The notes: a model not told the origin generated them from the letters alone. A DNA stretch of 64,000 nucleotides from Anthoceros angustus (GCA_010909165.1 VJWM01000007.1:124001-188000), one strand, 5' to 3'; positions 46,086-58,000 are shown, counted from the stretch's first letter. Numbers and translations are program-made.

Positions 46086-46689
46086 AACCCTCTTCCGCAA
46101 ATCAGAAACCCTCATGTTCAAATCTTGACAGTGCCTATAATGCATGATTAAGCATGATTTGATTCTAAGGGATGGGTGTTATGTCATCTCAATGCAATTT
46201 CCTTTGCAGTTAATCGCCTCTAGTTATGGTGGTTGCCTTGAAATAGGCGTTTTGGACGTACCGTTAAAGGCTTTTGAAGGTGAAGGCGTGGCATGCGCGC
46301 CTCGCTCGTCGTTACACATAAAACTTTCAACCCATGAAAGCAAAAAGCTTACCTACTACCGCGGCCAGTCAAAACAAGGCGGGACTCACATGAGCCTTGT
46401 GACACGCTATCCATGACTACTTCTACGGTCTTGAGGTGGCATGATCTGGGTCTTCAAAGTTGTCGTTCTCCTCCATGATATTTCACGTGTCCGAGGAGCC
46501 ACCTCCACAACGATGGCTTGTCATTGGAGGCCACCTGTGTCCAATGTTTGCTGCCCAACGTCAAGGATCTCTGATCGGCGCTTTCCTCACAGACCCCAAA
46601 GAAACAACTTGAGCTTGTGACAAACCTTTTCCGACAATGTCACTTCTTTAGCCCAGGAGTTGGACCCGGCGGTGAGGCTCGTGGGTCAA

Positions 46690-47400
46690 CTCCTCATCGG
46701 CGTCGGCAAAACTTCATATCCATGGATCCTCGATGTATGAACTCTGCGCGTTGTCCACATCCACGCAATGCAATTCGACCGCATAGGGGAGCGCCATCGT
46801 TGTCGATCCACTTCACACGCAGCGTCTAAAATCCAATCTCCCTCCTTCGAGAAGTTTTTGATGATTCTCATCATCGGGCCCAATGGCCTCGATGCACACA
46901 CCACCCTTATCGAGGGATGTGTATAGCGACTTCTTCACGGCGATGTCATGCCCAATGATTGACGTCCGTTGTTGAAGGAACCTGGACATTATTGGGGAGC
47001 ATGGAAATTTTGGCCAACTGGCGTGCGATGTTAAGCCCCACCCAAATGTATTCCATGTTATCGTAGCCCCTAGGTCGCTCGCATATTAGTCTTGTCCCAT
47101 ACAAATGACACCAACCTCCCCTTGCACCACTTCGCATTGCCTCCCTCATGTGGTGCTCCTCCACACCGCATGACTATCATCCGTATCTCATCGCAACTTG
47201 TCATATCATGGAAAGCATGGAAAACCGTACTCGGTCTGCCATAGTGACATCATGTTTTCCCTTGTTAAATCCTCGGGGCACATCCATGACCATCAATGTG
47301 TATTTCGAATCCATGAAGCCCCTCATGTCAACGATATCCCTTGCCATAACTGGTACTTCACAATATTCTCTTGTCGGGCCTTGAAAGATTGCGGGCCTTC
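46690..47400 (-). pseudogene. T2 gene A methyltransferase domain (N4C/N6A type)
   Basis: In order on the minus strand: YTLMVMDVPRGFNKGKHDVT (motif IV-like, about 47300-47250); a helix EEHHMREAMRS with GGWCHLYGT (47163-47100); HERPRGYDNMEYIWVG-like block (47085-47037); MLPNNVQVPSTTDVNHW (47001-46951); IGPMMRIIKNFSKEGDWILD (46885-46825) as motifs X and I; then ALPYAVELHCVDVDNAQ (46805-46752), where the conserved acidic residue binds the SAM ribose. The permuted order (IV before I) is that of beta-class amino-methyltransferases. The GxG after WILDAAC is blurred by a frameshift, and motif IV is D-V-P-R, not DPPY/F/W. Active as read: unlikely. Confidence 0.75.
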
Positions 47401-47589
47401 TTCCATGTGTCCGCCATAGCCCTCTGCTCCTCCTCAAGCCTTTCCAAGTGTGCACTTCAAGCACAAAAGCTTGAAAAGCGTCCGGTAGTTTCTTCAGTCA
47501 TCCACATCCTTTACTTGCATAAACAAAGATTATGTCAATATAGCAGACGGACATTCAATGGAAGGACATTCACAGGACAAAGGCATATC

Positions 47590-47870
47590 GGAAGAGCAAT
47601 GGCGGGCCGCATGCCCGGTCGTCGCCATTCTAAGACCTTCTCGAATGGGAGGCGTTGGGCAGCCGGCATGCGCCCATTAGTCCTCAAGTCTATCACGGAC
47701 TTGGAGGCTGCTGGACAGGCCGCATGCGGCGCTATCCGGCACGACCCCATGCCTGCATGCATTCGGCGCGGCACTCGCGCCGTTCGGCTGCCGCGCGGCA
47801 TGCGGCGCGGCCCGCCTCAGGAAAGCCGCGCCCGCCAGATGCCCCTCTCCTCGAATGCTGCGCCTCTCTC
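47590..47870. repeat. GC-rich palindromic module in T2 gene A
   Basis: Dense in GCCGCATGC, GCATGCGGCGC and related blocks, much richer in GC than the flanks. It sits between the KWE region and the methyltransferase. Confidence 0.7.
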
Positions 47871-50515
47871 AGAGATGGAGGATAAAGGACACCTACCTTT
47901 CCCTCAAACGCGTTTGAAATCTTTACGATGTCAGTAGAGTGTTGAGGATATTCTTGCGGACTTGGTCGAATGAGTCACACCCCAAGTGCTTGGCCATCGC
48001 CACCGAATCACATGAAACTTCTTCCTCGGGGTGATTTCCTTCGCCATCCCATTGAGGTCCGAAGCCCCAAAACCTTCTCTGCACTTATCAACATTTGTTG
48101 CCCACTTTCCTGTGGGATGCCTTGAAAACTCCTCCAAGGCTTGCCTTGCATCTCTTTAGGCTTCAACAATGCGCCATCCCCTTGGGTCAAGTGACTTTAC
48201 GTTTGCCCTTGCTCTTCTTGCTTGTGCACGCTGCAACATGTTTACTGTCCGCAACTCCATGGACTCCCACTTGCTGAATATCTTGTCCACATTCGCCCAC
48301 ACTTTGCCTTCCAACGAGATGCATAGAATGTGGGTCCTGTTCTCTTGCATCCTCTCGGCCTTCGCTGCCGATCACCCAAGCACCTTGTACAAGTTGAATT
48401 TCGTTCATGGTCATGTTGACACCATCCCTCTTCGCGATTTGCAGCTCGTCTCTCAAATACCTCACGCTCAATAAAATTCATCTTCCGCCTCTTGTCGGAC
48501 ATGGTGTTGTGTGGTGGCTAAGACTCTCATTTCGAATAGTCGGACCACAATACACATGAGCCTCAATCCACGAGGCTTGCCTTCCAGTGATATGTCCGCA
48601 AGGTCTTTGCATATGCATATGTATGGTTTCCTCCAAGCACTCCCATCACATATTTTTACGAACTTCGCCAATCCAGACTTGATATCATTGCATTCTGCGG
48701 ATCAATCATGCAAAGCGAGGCAAGACTCCTTCCTCGATTCTCCCTTTGAAATCACCGCTAGGTAGTTCATCAAGCCTCGTCCACTTTTCGGATCTGGGCA
48801 TGAGTCGGGAAGCGGTCTCAAGTATTCCAAACGAGCGGTTTAACCACTTTCTTCCCATATGCGGCTTCTCTAATCTTCAAATAATCCTCATCCAACACGC
48901 CTCAACCTTTCTTCATCGATCGACACATGAAGTGTAGGAATATCTTGGATGGCGGATGGCTTGCCCATCATTGTGCCTTTCTTCCTCCCCATGGTATCTG
49001 GTTCCCCCTTACGCTCGATCACATCTGCGGTAGGTGCTTTCGCCTTGTGTAACATCCGAGGATACTCGGGCACCACACAATAACATCTGGATGGGCCGCA
49101 TCCCGGCCATCTATCCCGCTTTGCTTTCGGCATGCCCACCTGCCCCTTCCTCCGGCGCGCATCTGTTCCCACTCCCGGCCTCTGACCCTTGGTTGGCTCC
49201 CGGTTCCGGACCCGTCTCCATATGTCGGGTGCCGCTTTCCCATGGAAGGCACATCAGGCGCCGGCATGCCGGCGCCCTTCTTCGACCGCTTGTCCGGCGG
49301 GCAAAACCAAGACACTTGGGGGTGCCCAATTCACGCATGGCATGGGCGGCGGCGCCCTCCCTCTCCTCCCTCCTCGTCGCATCCCGGCATATGCTTGCAG
49401 GAGCTGCCGGAGGTTCGGCGAAAGTCCATGATGATATCCGCCTCCTTGCATCTTCCCTTCGGACCCGTCGCATCCATTGTCCAGTACATCGGTATAGGGC
49501 CATCTTCCTCGTCGGAAGGGCCCGGCTCGCTCATCAACATGAGGGATGGTCCTCATTGCGAACTCGGTGCATCTTGTTCTTCGGAAGACATCTCCCTCAC
49601 ATGATTAATCAGACTCTGTGATGACCCCAGAGGCATCTCAGAAACAGTCTTCGGCTGCAAACCATAGTGTTGAAATGTCGGATATCGGGATGGGGAGGAA
49701 AGGTGCGTGAATTTGAAGGCCTAAGTGGCTGGACTGTTTCAGCGTAGGCTTTCTCGAAATTGCATTGCCAGCTCCTTTGGTTCACATTTCTTGAAAGCCA
49801 TCTATCACGAGGAACACCTTGTAATCATCTGGGGTGTGCGATTATCAACGCCATAGGGTCTTGATGTGCGAGCACTTGCACCTCCGGATGCAATGTGTCC
49901 ATCTCAAACTTGCCCACAATACCCATCCAGGCTCTTGGGATTAGGCGAGCCCCAGGTAGCCTGTAACCCACAACTTCAACAAGGGTGTCCATATTGCCCC
50001 ATCTTCCAGCTCACTTGCAGGTTAGAAACCATTCTTTGTCCAATCTTGTTTCCTCAACGGCTTGTGTGTCTCCTTGTGTGTCTCCTCATACGTGTATGGC
50101 GATGGATTGGGCTCAGGGTGCTCTTCTTTTGCTCCGAGACATTCCACTCTTCTCCTCTGTTCCTCCATGCGCTTTGGTGCTGTCTTTTTCTGAATTCAGA
50201 GACCCGCCTTGAACACCATGCAGGAGTTAAAAAGCACGGAAAAGATGGATTCATTGACACCAACATGCCACGGAAAACGCTCACCGGCAATGGAGATTCG
50301 AAACGCATCTCTCGGCGCCTTGATTTCGCGCCTTCTTCGCCTTCACCACAATCCGGGGTTGTCGGCAGCCGGCGTCTTTCTTCCGCCGTCCACTCGCCAT
50401 AATCCGCACCCTGCATGTCGTGACACACGGTGTGAGTTGGAGCAAAAAGCTAGCGATTGCCACAATACCTTCGATTTCGTCCCGCGATGGCGCCTCTAGC
50501 CCTCGGGCGTCCGCC

Positions 50516-51000
50516 AATCGCTCCGAGATGGGATTAGCCGAATTGGGCGAGTTGCGCCCAAGGTGCTGGCGCGATGGTGTGCTTCCGCGGATTACGCCGC
50601 GCCGCCCTGAGCACTCCGTCGAGCTTCACGCAAGAAAGCGCGCGGTGTGGGGCTCTCTCAAGTTATACCCTTTTTAGAAGCGGACATCCGTAAGAAACCC
50701 TAATGTGGTGGCCGTGAAATATAGACCAACGCCAATATTTAAACCCCAATACCTGTCTTATTTATACCGGATATGACACTATCTCGATCATTACGACCGT
50801 TATATCACAATAAATGCAATCTATTTTCGCTGGATATCCTCGCCGCCACCGAACCATCGATGCAATGGCGGTTGGTCGAGTGGATTGTCTGGTAGCATGT
50901 CTTATGCCCTCTTAATTGAATAGCGCATCGGGTGTTGGACGGCGGCAATAAGAGGGAGGTTTCGGTGGTTGAAGACCCATCCGGTATGTTCCAAGCTTGA
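50516..51000. promoter_or_regulatory. T2 intergenic region between genes A and B
   Basis: Divergent spacer with AT-rich sequence (50690-50830) and one palindrome-like GCGGACATCCG (50682). The exact start codons are unclear, so promoter function is inferred from the head-to-head layout. Confidence 0.4.
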
Positions 51001-54000
51001 TGTTCGTTGCCCGTGCCGATCGTCTAAGTCGGGCAGCAGATGCGCATTCTATCCATGGCTTGGGCGAGGATGAGGTATTCTCAAGTCAACAGGTGATCAT
51101 TTACGCTACGAATGTGGGAAGTCATTGCACGTCTGTTTGTTCTAACGCCTCCGTTGCGGAGGTCCTTGTTCATGGAGTCCGTGGGTGCAACAAGGTCCTT
51201 CTCATTCATGCGAGAAGAAGAAGGTCTTGGAAGGGACGGCGAAGGAACTCATGTGCACCATCGCTTGGCGCTCTAACTCAAGCCCGGCACAATCCCTACT
51301 AGAAGGTCATTTCTTTGATACCCACTCCATGCCTTTGCGAAGACCAAATGTCACTGGATCATGTATGGTTCACATTTCTTTGTTTGACTTGAATAGCAAG
51401 GTGTCACAAACGCGTAGAAATGGTCCCTTAAGCGTGCTTTGTTCCATGGGATGAAACCGATGGTCTTCCTTTGCGGGGCTAGGAGAACACACCGCACCCA
51501 ATGTAGGAATACAGATTTGCCACCTACTCCCGGAACTTGAATAGGTGTGTGGGTGGGTGGAAGCCAGTCGGAGGGAGAAAGGCGGTCGTACAAATCCAGC
51601 CTCCCAAGGTGATCGGATCTGTTGCGAGATGCGAACACCAGTGGTGGGCGGACGGTTCATTCCGTTGTTGATGTGCCGCATACACCTCGGAGGAAGCGAA
51701 ATGGTGTCTCTTATCGGCGAAGCCGATGAGTCGAGACAATGCGAGGCAGATGTTTTGCCGATTCAAAAGAGGCGAGCAGTGTCTCTTTCTGGGCGCGTGC
51801 TGATGGCGATTTGGAAGCCATCTTGCAACAAGTTGTGTCTTCCTATTTTGTCAAGGGATGGTCTTGAGAGCAGAGGACAAGGTTCTTGAGGCTAGCGGCG
51901 GAGCGAGTTATTCCTTCAATCTCTTGTTAGACCGGATGTGAATGCCAAATGCGAGACAAGGTTGTCACCTACATTATGGGAGAGCCCCGTGTTGCACAGC
52001 ATTTCGTCGAGTAGGCTCTGACGAGTTGAAGAGCGGTATTCTTGACGCACCTTGGGATGGGGCCAAGCCGAATCCTCGTGTGCAATCCTCACATGCTCTT
52101 CTGCGATCGCGTGGATGGACTCAACATTTCTTCATTGGCGGAAAGGTTGCCCAACGTTGAAGTGTACAACCTTAGGACACATTCACTAAACTTGAGGTTT
52201 GGAATCGATCATACGACATGGAACAAGCTGGGCTGCGGTTTGTGTCATATGCATATTTCACGAGGCTATGGGAGAAAATTTTAAGAGGGTGAAAATTCAA
52301 GTCCAACGGTTTTGACATGTGCGTTATGCGCGGGTTGAAGTACAACATCCGTCTGGTCATCGGATTGATCAAGGTATGCAGACATACGGTTCTCCGTCAT
52401 TTCACGCATAGAATCTTTGTAATAGGTATCATACTCTTTCGGAGCTAACCCTCTAAGCGTCGTGCCGTAGATGCAAAGGCGGAATCCCGCCCTAGCTTCC
52501 TGGCGGCAGCCATGTTGGAGCCATGGAATGAAGGCGGCGACATGCCGGTGCCCCAGTGGCAAACCTTGCGCTTCGATGAGAGACGCCGGCGTCTTGCCGC
52601 CGGGGCGCGCATGCGGCGCCATGCCACGTCGGCGGGCGGCCGGAGGCGGGCCGGTGCAGCGCCACTGTCCTCTAGGCGCCATGCCGTGCCAGGCGCCGGC
52701 ATGCCGGCGCTCTGCGGCATGCGGCGCCCTCTATGGCGGCGCGGCAGGGGCGCGCGGCGGCTGCGGCGCCCTCCCATCGTGCGTCGGGGCCGAGCCGGGC
52801 GGCCGGCATGCGGCGGCGCGGGCGCGCATGCAGCGCCGATTGGCGCCGGTAGCGGATGCCGGCGGTACCGTCGATTGCCGCGCGCCCTGCCGCATTAGCC
52901 GGATGGGAGGCGCCGGCGGTGCCGTCGGAAAGCGCCGGCATGCGGCGCCTACCGGTTCGGCATTACGCCGGATGGGGCGTCGGCCGTCGATTAGGCGCGG
53001 CATGCCTCCCGATCGGTTAGGCGGACGAAGGTCTCTGGCATAGTTGCACTGCCGGATGGTTGGTAGCCTTCCTCCTGTCATGCCTATCTTGGTGGAATGG
53101 CATTACGCGGGGTGCCTCGATGACATGTTTCCGGCATGTGGGGGAATAAAATGTTTGTATTTTTGAATGGGCTAACCCATTGTCGGACCTAACCCCGCTG
53201 TCCTTTCTAACTGGTTCAGTGCTGTGTTTAGCAGATGTATATCAGGACGCTTTAAATAAACATCGAACACAGTTGATGAACGAGAGGAAGAAGTTGATGA
53301 AGCATCGCACTAAAAGCTACACTGTCCCTCAGAAATACATATTACTATGCATTGACGGGATGGATCAGAAGAAGACGGAGTTGCCGCATATTTTGAGATG
53401 GCCGAAGGACCTGAAGGAGGACTGCCGCATAGCAGTCCACGTGGTGGGCTGCATGGTACACAATTATACTTTGAAAGCCAGGGCGTATCTCCACTTTGCG
53501 AATCTGAGGAATGATGCAAACTTGACTATTGCTATTATTCGTGGGCGTTATCCACACGTATAATGGGTTCCTTCCGAAAATTCTATATTTGCAATTTGGA
53601 TAACACATGCCGGAGAATAAGAACCTTGCTTTTGCGTACCTCAATATGCTTGTTGAGGTGGGCACCTTTGAAAAGGTGAAGGTCGGTTCTCCTCGTGGGC
53701 ATACACACGACCAAGTGGACGGATGTTCTGCTTTTCTAAACATCCAAGCACAAGGAGGTGAAAACCCTACCCTATGGAAACCTTGATAAGCAGTACGTAT
53801 CGCAACCCGGAGGTTCGGTGTTGGGGTTCCTTCGGACGTATGTCGGCCTATAACAAAGGCGGGATATCGATACAAGGCAGTGAAACAATTGAACAATCTA
53901 TCGTTTCAACATCGGTTCAAAATCACGAGAGGAGAAACGAATCGTGGGAAAATATGATTATCCGGAGTAAGCGATTCAACCTCTCTCGCTGGGAGTCAAG

Positions 54001-54640
54001 ATGGCTTGGAGTTCACGCGTTTGTTCGAGCGATATTAGCCGGCACCTTTGATGGCGCTCAAGCCAAGGACAAAAGAGGTGGTGTTGCGGGGATGACGCTA
54101 TTCGGGGTTGCTTACTTGCGGAAAGGAATGCTAAATCTACCAACATATGTCAAGAAGAAGAACAATGGTGGACAATGTTCGGAAGGATCGGAGGAGATTG
54201 CATGTATCGTAGACAACAATATTGGTCTTGTCTTTGGAAAAACCATGGAAGTGTACGACAACGACGCAACTCACTCCACCTCCGGTGGCGGTTGTTGTTC
54301 TAGATGAAGCATTGTTGCGGAGATTCCCCAAAGGGACATGTACTTAGGACCCCACCGGTGCGATCGTCAAGGACAAGAGTGTGAAAGGATGAATGGGGAT
54401 ATCATGGAGATAGAGAAAGGCATGTTCATTATAGCGCCTTGTGAGGGTGACATACACAGTAGCTTTACGGCTCGCAAAGGTTGTGGAAGTCCATTTCACC
54501 GCACTGATCCTTACTTGTGCATTGGTGGAGGACACACGAGGCCTACTGAAGGGAAGTATATGGCGGAAGTCATCCTCGAGTTGAGAACGGCGAAGGCCGT
54601 CACCCGAAAAGGAAGAGGGCAAACAACACAATCCACCTAA
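51000..54640 (+). pseudogene. T2 gene B: DUF7869-type transposase
   Basis: N-terminal pieces: KVLEGTAKELMCTIAWRSNS (about 51215) and RRPNVTGSCMVHISLFDLNS (about 51340). Then ERLPNVEVYNLRTHS and the FTRLW/CALC stretch (52140-52330), which parallel ERLPNREVFNTDTFT and CMAC of T1 gene B. A GC-rich insert (52450-53050) follows. The core is YILLCIDGMDQKKTELPHIL (53336), ARAYLHFANLRNDANLTIAI, a worn LYLQF-DN block (about 53590), KNLAFAYLNMLVEVGTFEKV, GHTHDQVDGC (53698) and LNNLSFQHRFKIT. Core similarity to T1 is clear. The three acidic blocks suggest a DDE-like fold; the exact triad is inference. Confidence 0.78.
52450..53050. repeat. GC-rich palindromic insert splitting T2 gene B
   Basis: About 600 bp very rich in GC, built from GCATGC, GCCGGC and GGCGCC blocks, including GGCGCCGGCATGCCGGCGC at 52692-52710. 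T1 gene B has no counterpart, so it is an insertion or expansion specific to T2. Confidence 0.8.
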
Positions 54641-55461
54641 TATCTGAAGTTATTCGTTCGGAAAAGCAGTTATCGTTTATTATGGGTTCAAGCACAAGGA
54701 AACATCTGTCTGCAGCAAGAAAGCGATCAAAGAGAAGATGAGTGCTCTGAGCCCACCTCAAGCCTGCAACCCGGATGGTGTAATGGACAGGCGATGAATC
54801 GAGCGAAGGCATATCTCGGAGGAGGGACTCGAGTCAGCGAGGAATGATCGGAATATGTGCCTTGTTCCAACGGGTTTGCAAGGTGCCTTGTCCACGACCA
54901 CTCGGAGGAAGCAACTTTTGTTCATTTTGTAGGTTCGTCCATGATCGTGTGCCCGTCGGCAAATGACTAGTCCTCTAAGGCCGGTCGATGCGATTAAAAC
55001 TTTGAAGAAGTGAGTCCTGATTGGCATCGAAAGTCATTCAACGTTGGCGCCTACGCGCGCCACTGGACAAGTCCCGGGCGGACGTGGGGCATGCCGGCGC
55101 CCGGATCGGCGGTTCTTCCGTTCGGCCGTCCTTTTAACCTATCTTGTTGTTCAAAACCTCGTCCACCATGTGCATATATGGGTGTATAGCAGAGTATACA
55201 TATGTGTCGCATTCCCTCAAAGGGGCCCGTGGTGCCACGGTCGTCGGATCTAATCGTATCGCATGGTCTAAGGACATGGGCATCGTTTCTAAAAAACAAT
55301 GCTCGTGCGATTAGGCGGACCCTTCTGTCACGAGATGTGCCGTCATAGCATATGAGGCGGTCACGACACCTATACATGCCATCTTAGTGTATGCTCAAAT
55401 ATGGCTTTCGATACCCATCGAAAACCCTGTTTGCCGTATATTCAACTGAAAAGCCGCTTCA
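54641..55461. other. T2 right non-coding region
   Basis: Between gene B and the right terminal repeat. A palindromic GGGCATGCCGGCGCCC-type block lies at 55088-55104. No further gene recognised. Confidence 0.45.
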
Positions 55462-55494
55462 TGTATATTCAGCCGCTTCAAATATTATGGTGTT
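55462..55494 (-). repeat. T2 right terminal inverted repeat
   Basis: Complement of 46053-46085, followed by CAAC (55495-55498). Confidence 0.92.
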
Positions 55495-55498
55495 CAAC

Positions 55499-56068
55499 TT
55501 CCTGCAATTTTTGTGGAAGATTTCGAAAGGAGCCAAACCGGATTGGGGCACTATCATGTATGAGGCTTATATCCACCACCGGGAAAAGCTCCTTAAGCCG
55601 AATTCGGTGGATGAGGAAGGGCCAAGACCCTGTTATCTCAGCACCTATTTGGTGCATTTATGGGAGACGGAGGGGCTCTTGACCAGCAAGGAGCTTGAGG
55701 ATGCGTGGCATCCTTTTGAAGTCATTCACCTCCAGCCAAGCTTGGAAAGGCCTTTGCTTTTCGCCTTGAGGAAAACAATGGGGGGTCAGACCTCCACAAG
55801 CACGCCAGGACCAAGGGCGGAGGAGGTAGAGGCAACAAGGTTGCCGGAATGGGAAGTTTTTCCTTCCCAAGAGCGTGAGGAGGAGGAGCAAGGTCTGGCC
55901 GAGGAGGGTCGGATGGTAGTCTATGAGAGGAGGACTACCACGGTAGGAACGACGACTCCAAGGGTGGGGGGAGTCCCCACCATTGCATGGGTGCCTAGGG
56001 AAGAGGCACTTTCACCCATTCGGTGGGGGAGGCGGCCTACCGAGCGGGGTAGGCAAACTACCGTGTAG
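55499..56068 (+). pseudogene. G3 gypsy gag, C-terminal part
   Basis: Open from the T2 boundary: FLQFLWKISKGAKPDWGTIM, EAYIHHREKLLKPN, CYLSTYLVHLWETEGLLTSK, then a charged tail with QEREEEEQGLAEEGRMV and Arg-rich repeats. It continues the frame at 45760-46052. I do not recognise the globular domain; the location upstream of gypsy integrase makes gag the best guess. Confidence 0.7.
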
Positions 56069-57467
56069 GCGGGGCCACAGTAGGTAGGCGGACTGCACCG
56101 GTGGGCGGCCCTACATGCAGTGAGTAGGCTTACCCTGCAGGTAGGCAGGAAGCGTCTCTGGTAGGAAGAGCAGGAGGCTTGGCGCCTTGTGCGCCCAGCG
56201 CCCGACATACCCGCATTAGGTGGGGAGGCGGATGGGGCGGTAAGGGACCCACTGTAGCGGCCCGTGGAGTGCAAGCTGGAGATTTCCGGCCAAGAGGCCG
56301 GCAGCCCTAAATTCTTGTGAGTGCTTGTAGTACTCGGCGTAGACTGAAGGGGCTAGAACTAGCGGCCTCCCTATGGGCATGTCGAGGAAGTCAAGGCCCA
56401 GGAGATGACCGAGAGGAGAGCGAGGGACCAAATGGCGGTGGAGGCCATGGAGTCCGACGAGAAGGCGACCAAGTTGGAGAAGGGCGTAGAGAAGCGCGAA
56501 CGCATGATCTGTGGCGTGCGGAAGGTCCCGAGGGAAGGTTGTCACAAAGCGAGGAAGGTTGCAACATGTGTATTGCAGCAGGAGGCCTCAGACTTTGATG
56601 AGGCGAGTGACATGGACTCAGGAGTCTCGGAGAATCGAGGAAGGAGGAGGCTGCTGCCAAGGGTGGAAGATGGCGCGAAGAGCAAGGAGGGGATAGCCCG
56701 CCCTCACAGGGGGTCGACCTACCATGGTGATGACCTACCGCGATGGATACTGCAGACTACAGTGGAGGACTGACCACACTACGCCTGGTGTCCGCGGACT
56801 CAGGTAGGGCAGTGCCGATGGTATGAGAGCTGTTGGGGAGTCGGGCAGCGAGGCCCCGGTGAGATGAAGGGCCGGGGTCCGGTGAGTATACCTCGGAGGC
56901 GGTGGTGGTGGAGACAACCCCACGGAGGAGACTAAGGACGGTCCGGCCCGTCGAGGAAGGGGAGGTAAGAAATTCCCTCACCCCTCGGATAAGGAGAGCC
57001 AGGGCGGGAAGAGTCGAATGCAAGGGCCGAAGAGTTAGACATCGGCCGTGATTGGGGAGAAAGACTCTTTGAGAAATGCTCCCAAAGGTATGGACAAACC
57101 AAGCGGAGGATAGGAGCAAGGAGGATCTCCACCCGAGGAGACATCAGATGGAAGGAAGAAGAAGGAGAGGACGAGACTACCATGGTAGTCACGGACTCCT
57201 TGTGTGTGCCGAAGGAGAAGGCGCGACAGTGACGGAGGTGAAGGAAAGGCGCTGAGTGCGTGGAGGCGCGATTCTTTGGAGGAAGGAGGAATCAGGCGCC
57301 GCCCAGAGAGATGGAAGGAAGGCGGTACTTGCCCCACACATTGGAAGGCCAGGGATGCAGGAAGAGCAAGGAGGGAGAGCCAATCCCCGAACACGTCGCC
57401 ACCCCGGAGATAAGGACTAGTGAATGGTCAATGACCATAAATGAGCTTTAAGAATGGGAAGGATAGA
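56069..57467 (+). pseudogene. G3 gag tail / degraded region
   Basis: Glu/Arg/Gly-rich frames (MTERRARDQMAVEAMESDEK at 56405; further charged frames to 57451) look like the coiled, charged end of gag. No RT can be found between here and the integrase at 58460, so most of pol is deleted. Confidence 0.5.
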
Positions 57468-58000
57468 TGGTGTGACATCCTTTAAGGATGATCTTAGGTG
57501 AAGTTACTAGAATAGAATTTACCAAGGATCGGACAATAGACTTAGGTGCCAAGCATTAAATCTTGGCGGTAGGAAATAATAGAATATTGGAAAGGTGACT
57601 GCGGTGGGGTCACCTAGGGAGTGTGGAAGGCCTCCTATAAGGAGGAGGATTTCACAAAGTAAAGTATCATGTCTTGCGCTTCCATACTGAGTCCTTTGCC
57701 TTGTAAAGGAATTTCGTGCAGTGTGAGCCAGCGTCTGGTAGAGAGGAAGTCGCGGTGGTGGTGCTTGGTGGAGGGCTTGCTTTGCAGTGCGCCTAAGCAG
57801 TTACTCCCTTGTGAATAGTTCTTTGTGAAATTGCTTTGCTTTGGGTGTGTGGCAATGCCGAACTCTCGGCTTGAGGGTTGATAGGGGAAAGACTCCTGGA
57901 GGTTCTCCTGGTGTCAAACTCAGCAAGCCCAAGGAAGAACTTCTTTGGTGGAGGCCGACCCCAGGCGGTTGTGCCGTGTAGAGGCGGTCAGCGATGGTAA
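57468..58000 (+). repeat. LTR-like sequence
   Basis: Starts TGTGACATCC and has a TATA-like CCTCCTATAAGGAGG (about 57630) followed about 60 bp later by CTGAGTCCTTTGCC. Looks like an LTR promoter, but no partner was found in the window. It may explain the loss of RT by recombination. Confidence 0.4.

Larger units (their letters stand above)
46690..50515 (-). pseudogene. T2 gene A: long protein with C-terminal methyltransferase domain
   Basis: Frames from about 50515 (DEIEGIVAIASFLLQLTPCV) run leftward through a Lys/Arg-rich piece, VFLVIDGFQE (about 49800), an acidic piece (SEPGPSDEEDGPIP, about 49530), a GC-rich insert (49110-49300), ERRAANREEGWCQHDHERNS (about 48430), VWANVDKIFSKWE (about 48270), a second GC-rich insert (47590-47870) and the methyltransferase (46690-47400). 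The KWE motif and overall order match T1 gene A. Many frame breaks. The large N-terminal region may bind DNA or the transposase; this is a guess from context. Confidence 0.6.
46053..55494. mobile_element. DNA transposon T2 with methyltransferase and DUF7869 transposase
   Basis: A 9,442-bp element with perfect 33-bp inverted repeats starting AACACCATAATATTTGAAGC, flanked by the 4-bp direct repeat CAAC (46049-46052, 55495-55498). Excising it with one CAAC restores the gag frame of G3. Gene A (minus, about 46690-50515) ends in an amino-methyltransferase domain; gene B (plus, about 51000-54640) is a DUF7869-type transposase. Gene order and strand match T1, but DNA identity is low, so T1 and T2 are different families of one superfamily. 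Confidence 0.9.

Noticed and set aside
46690-47400. Bacterial contamination as source of the methyltransferase
   Set aside because: It lies inside terminal repeats and a target duplication in a plant retrotransposon, and a diverged counterpart sits at the same place in T1.
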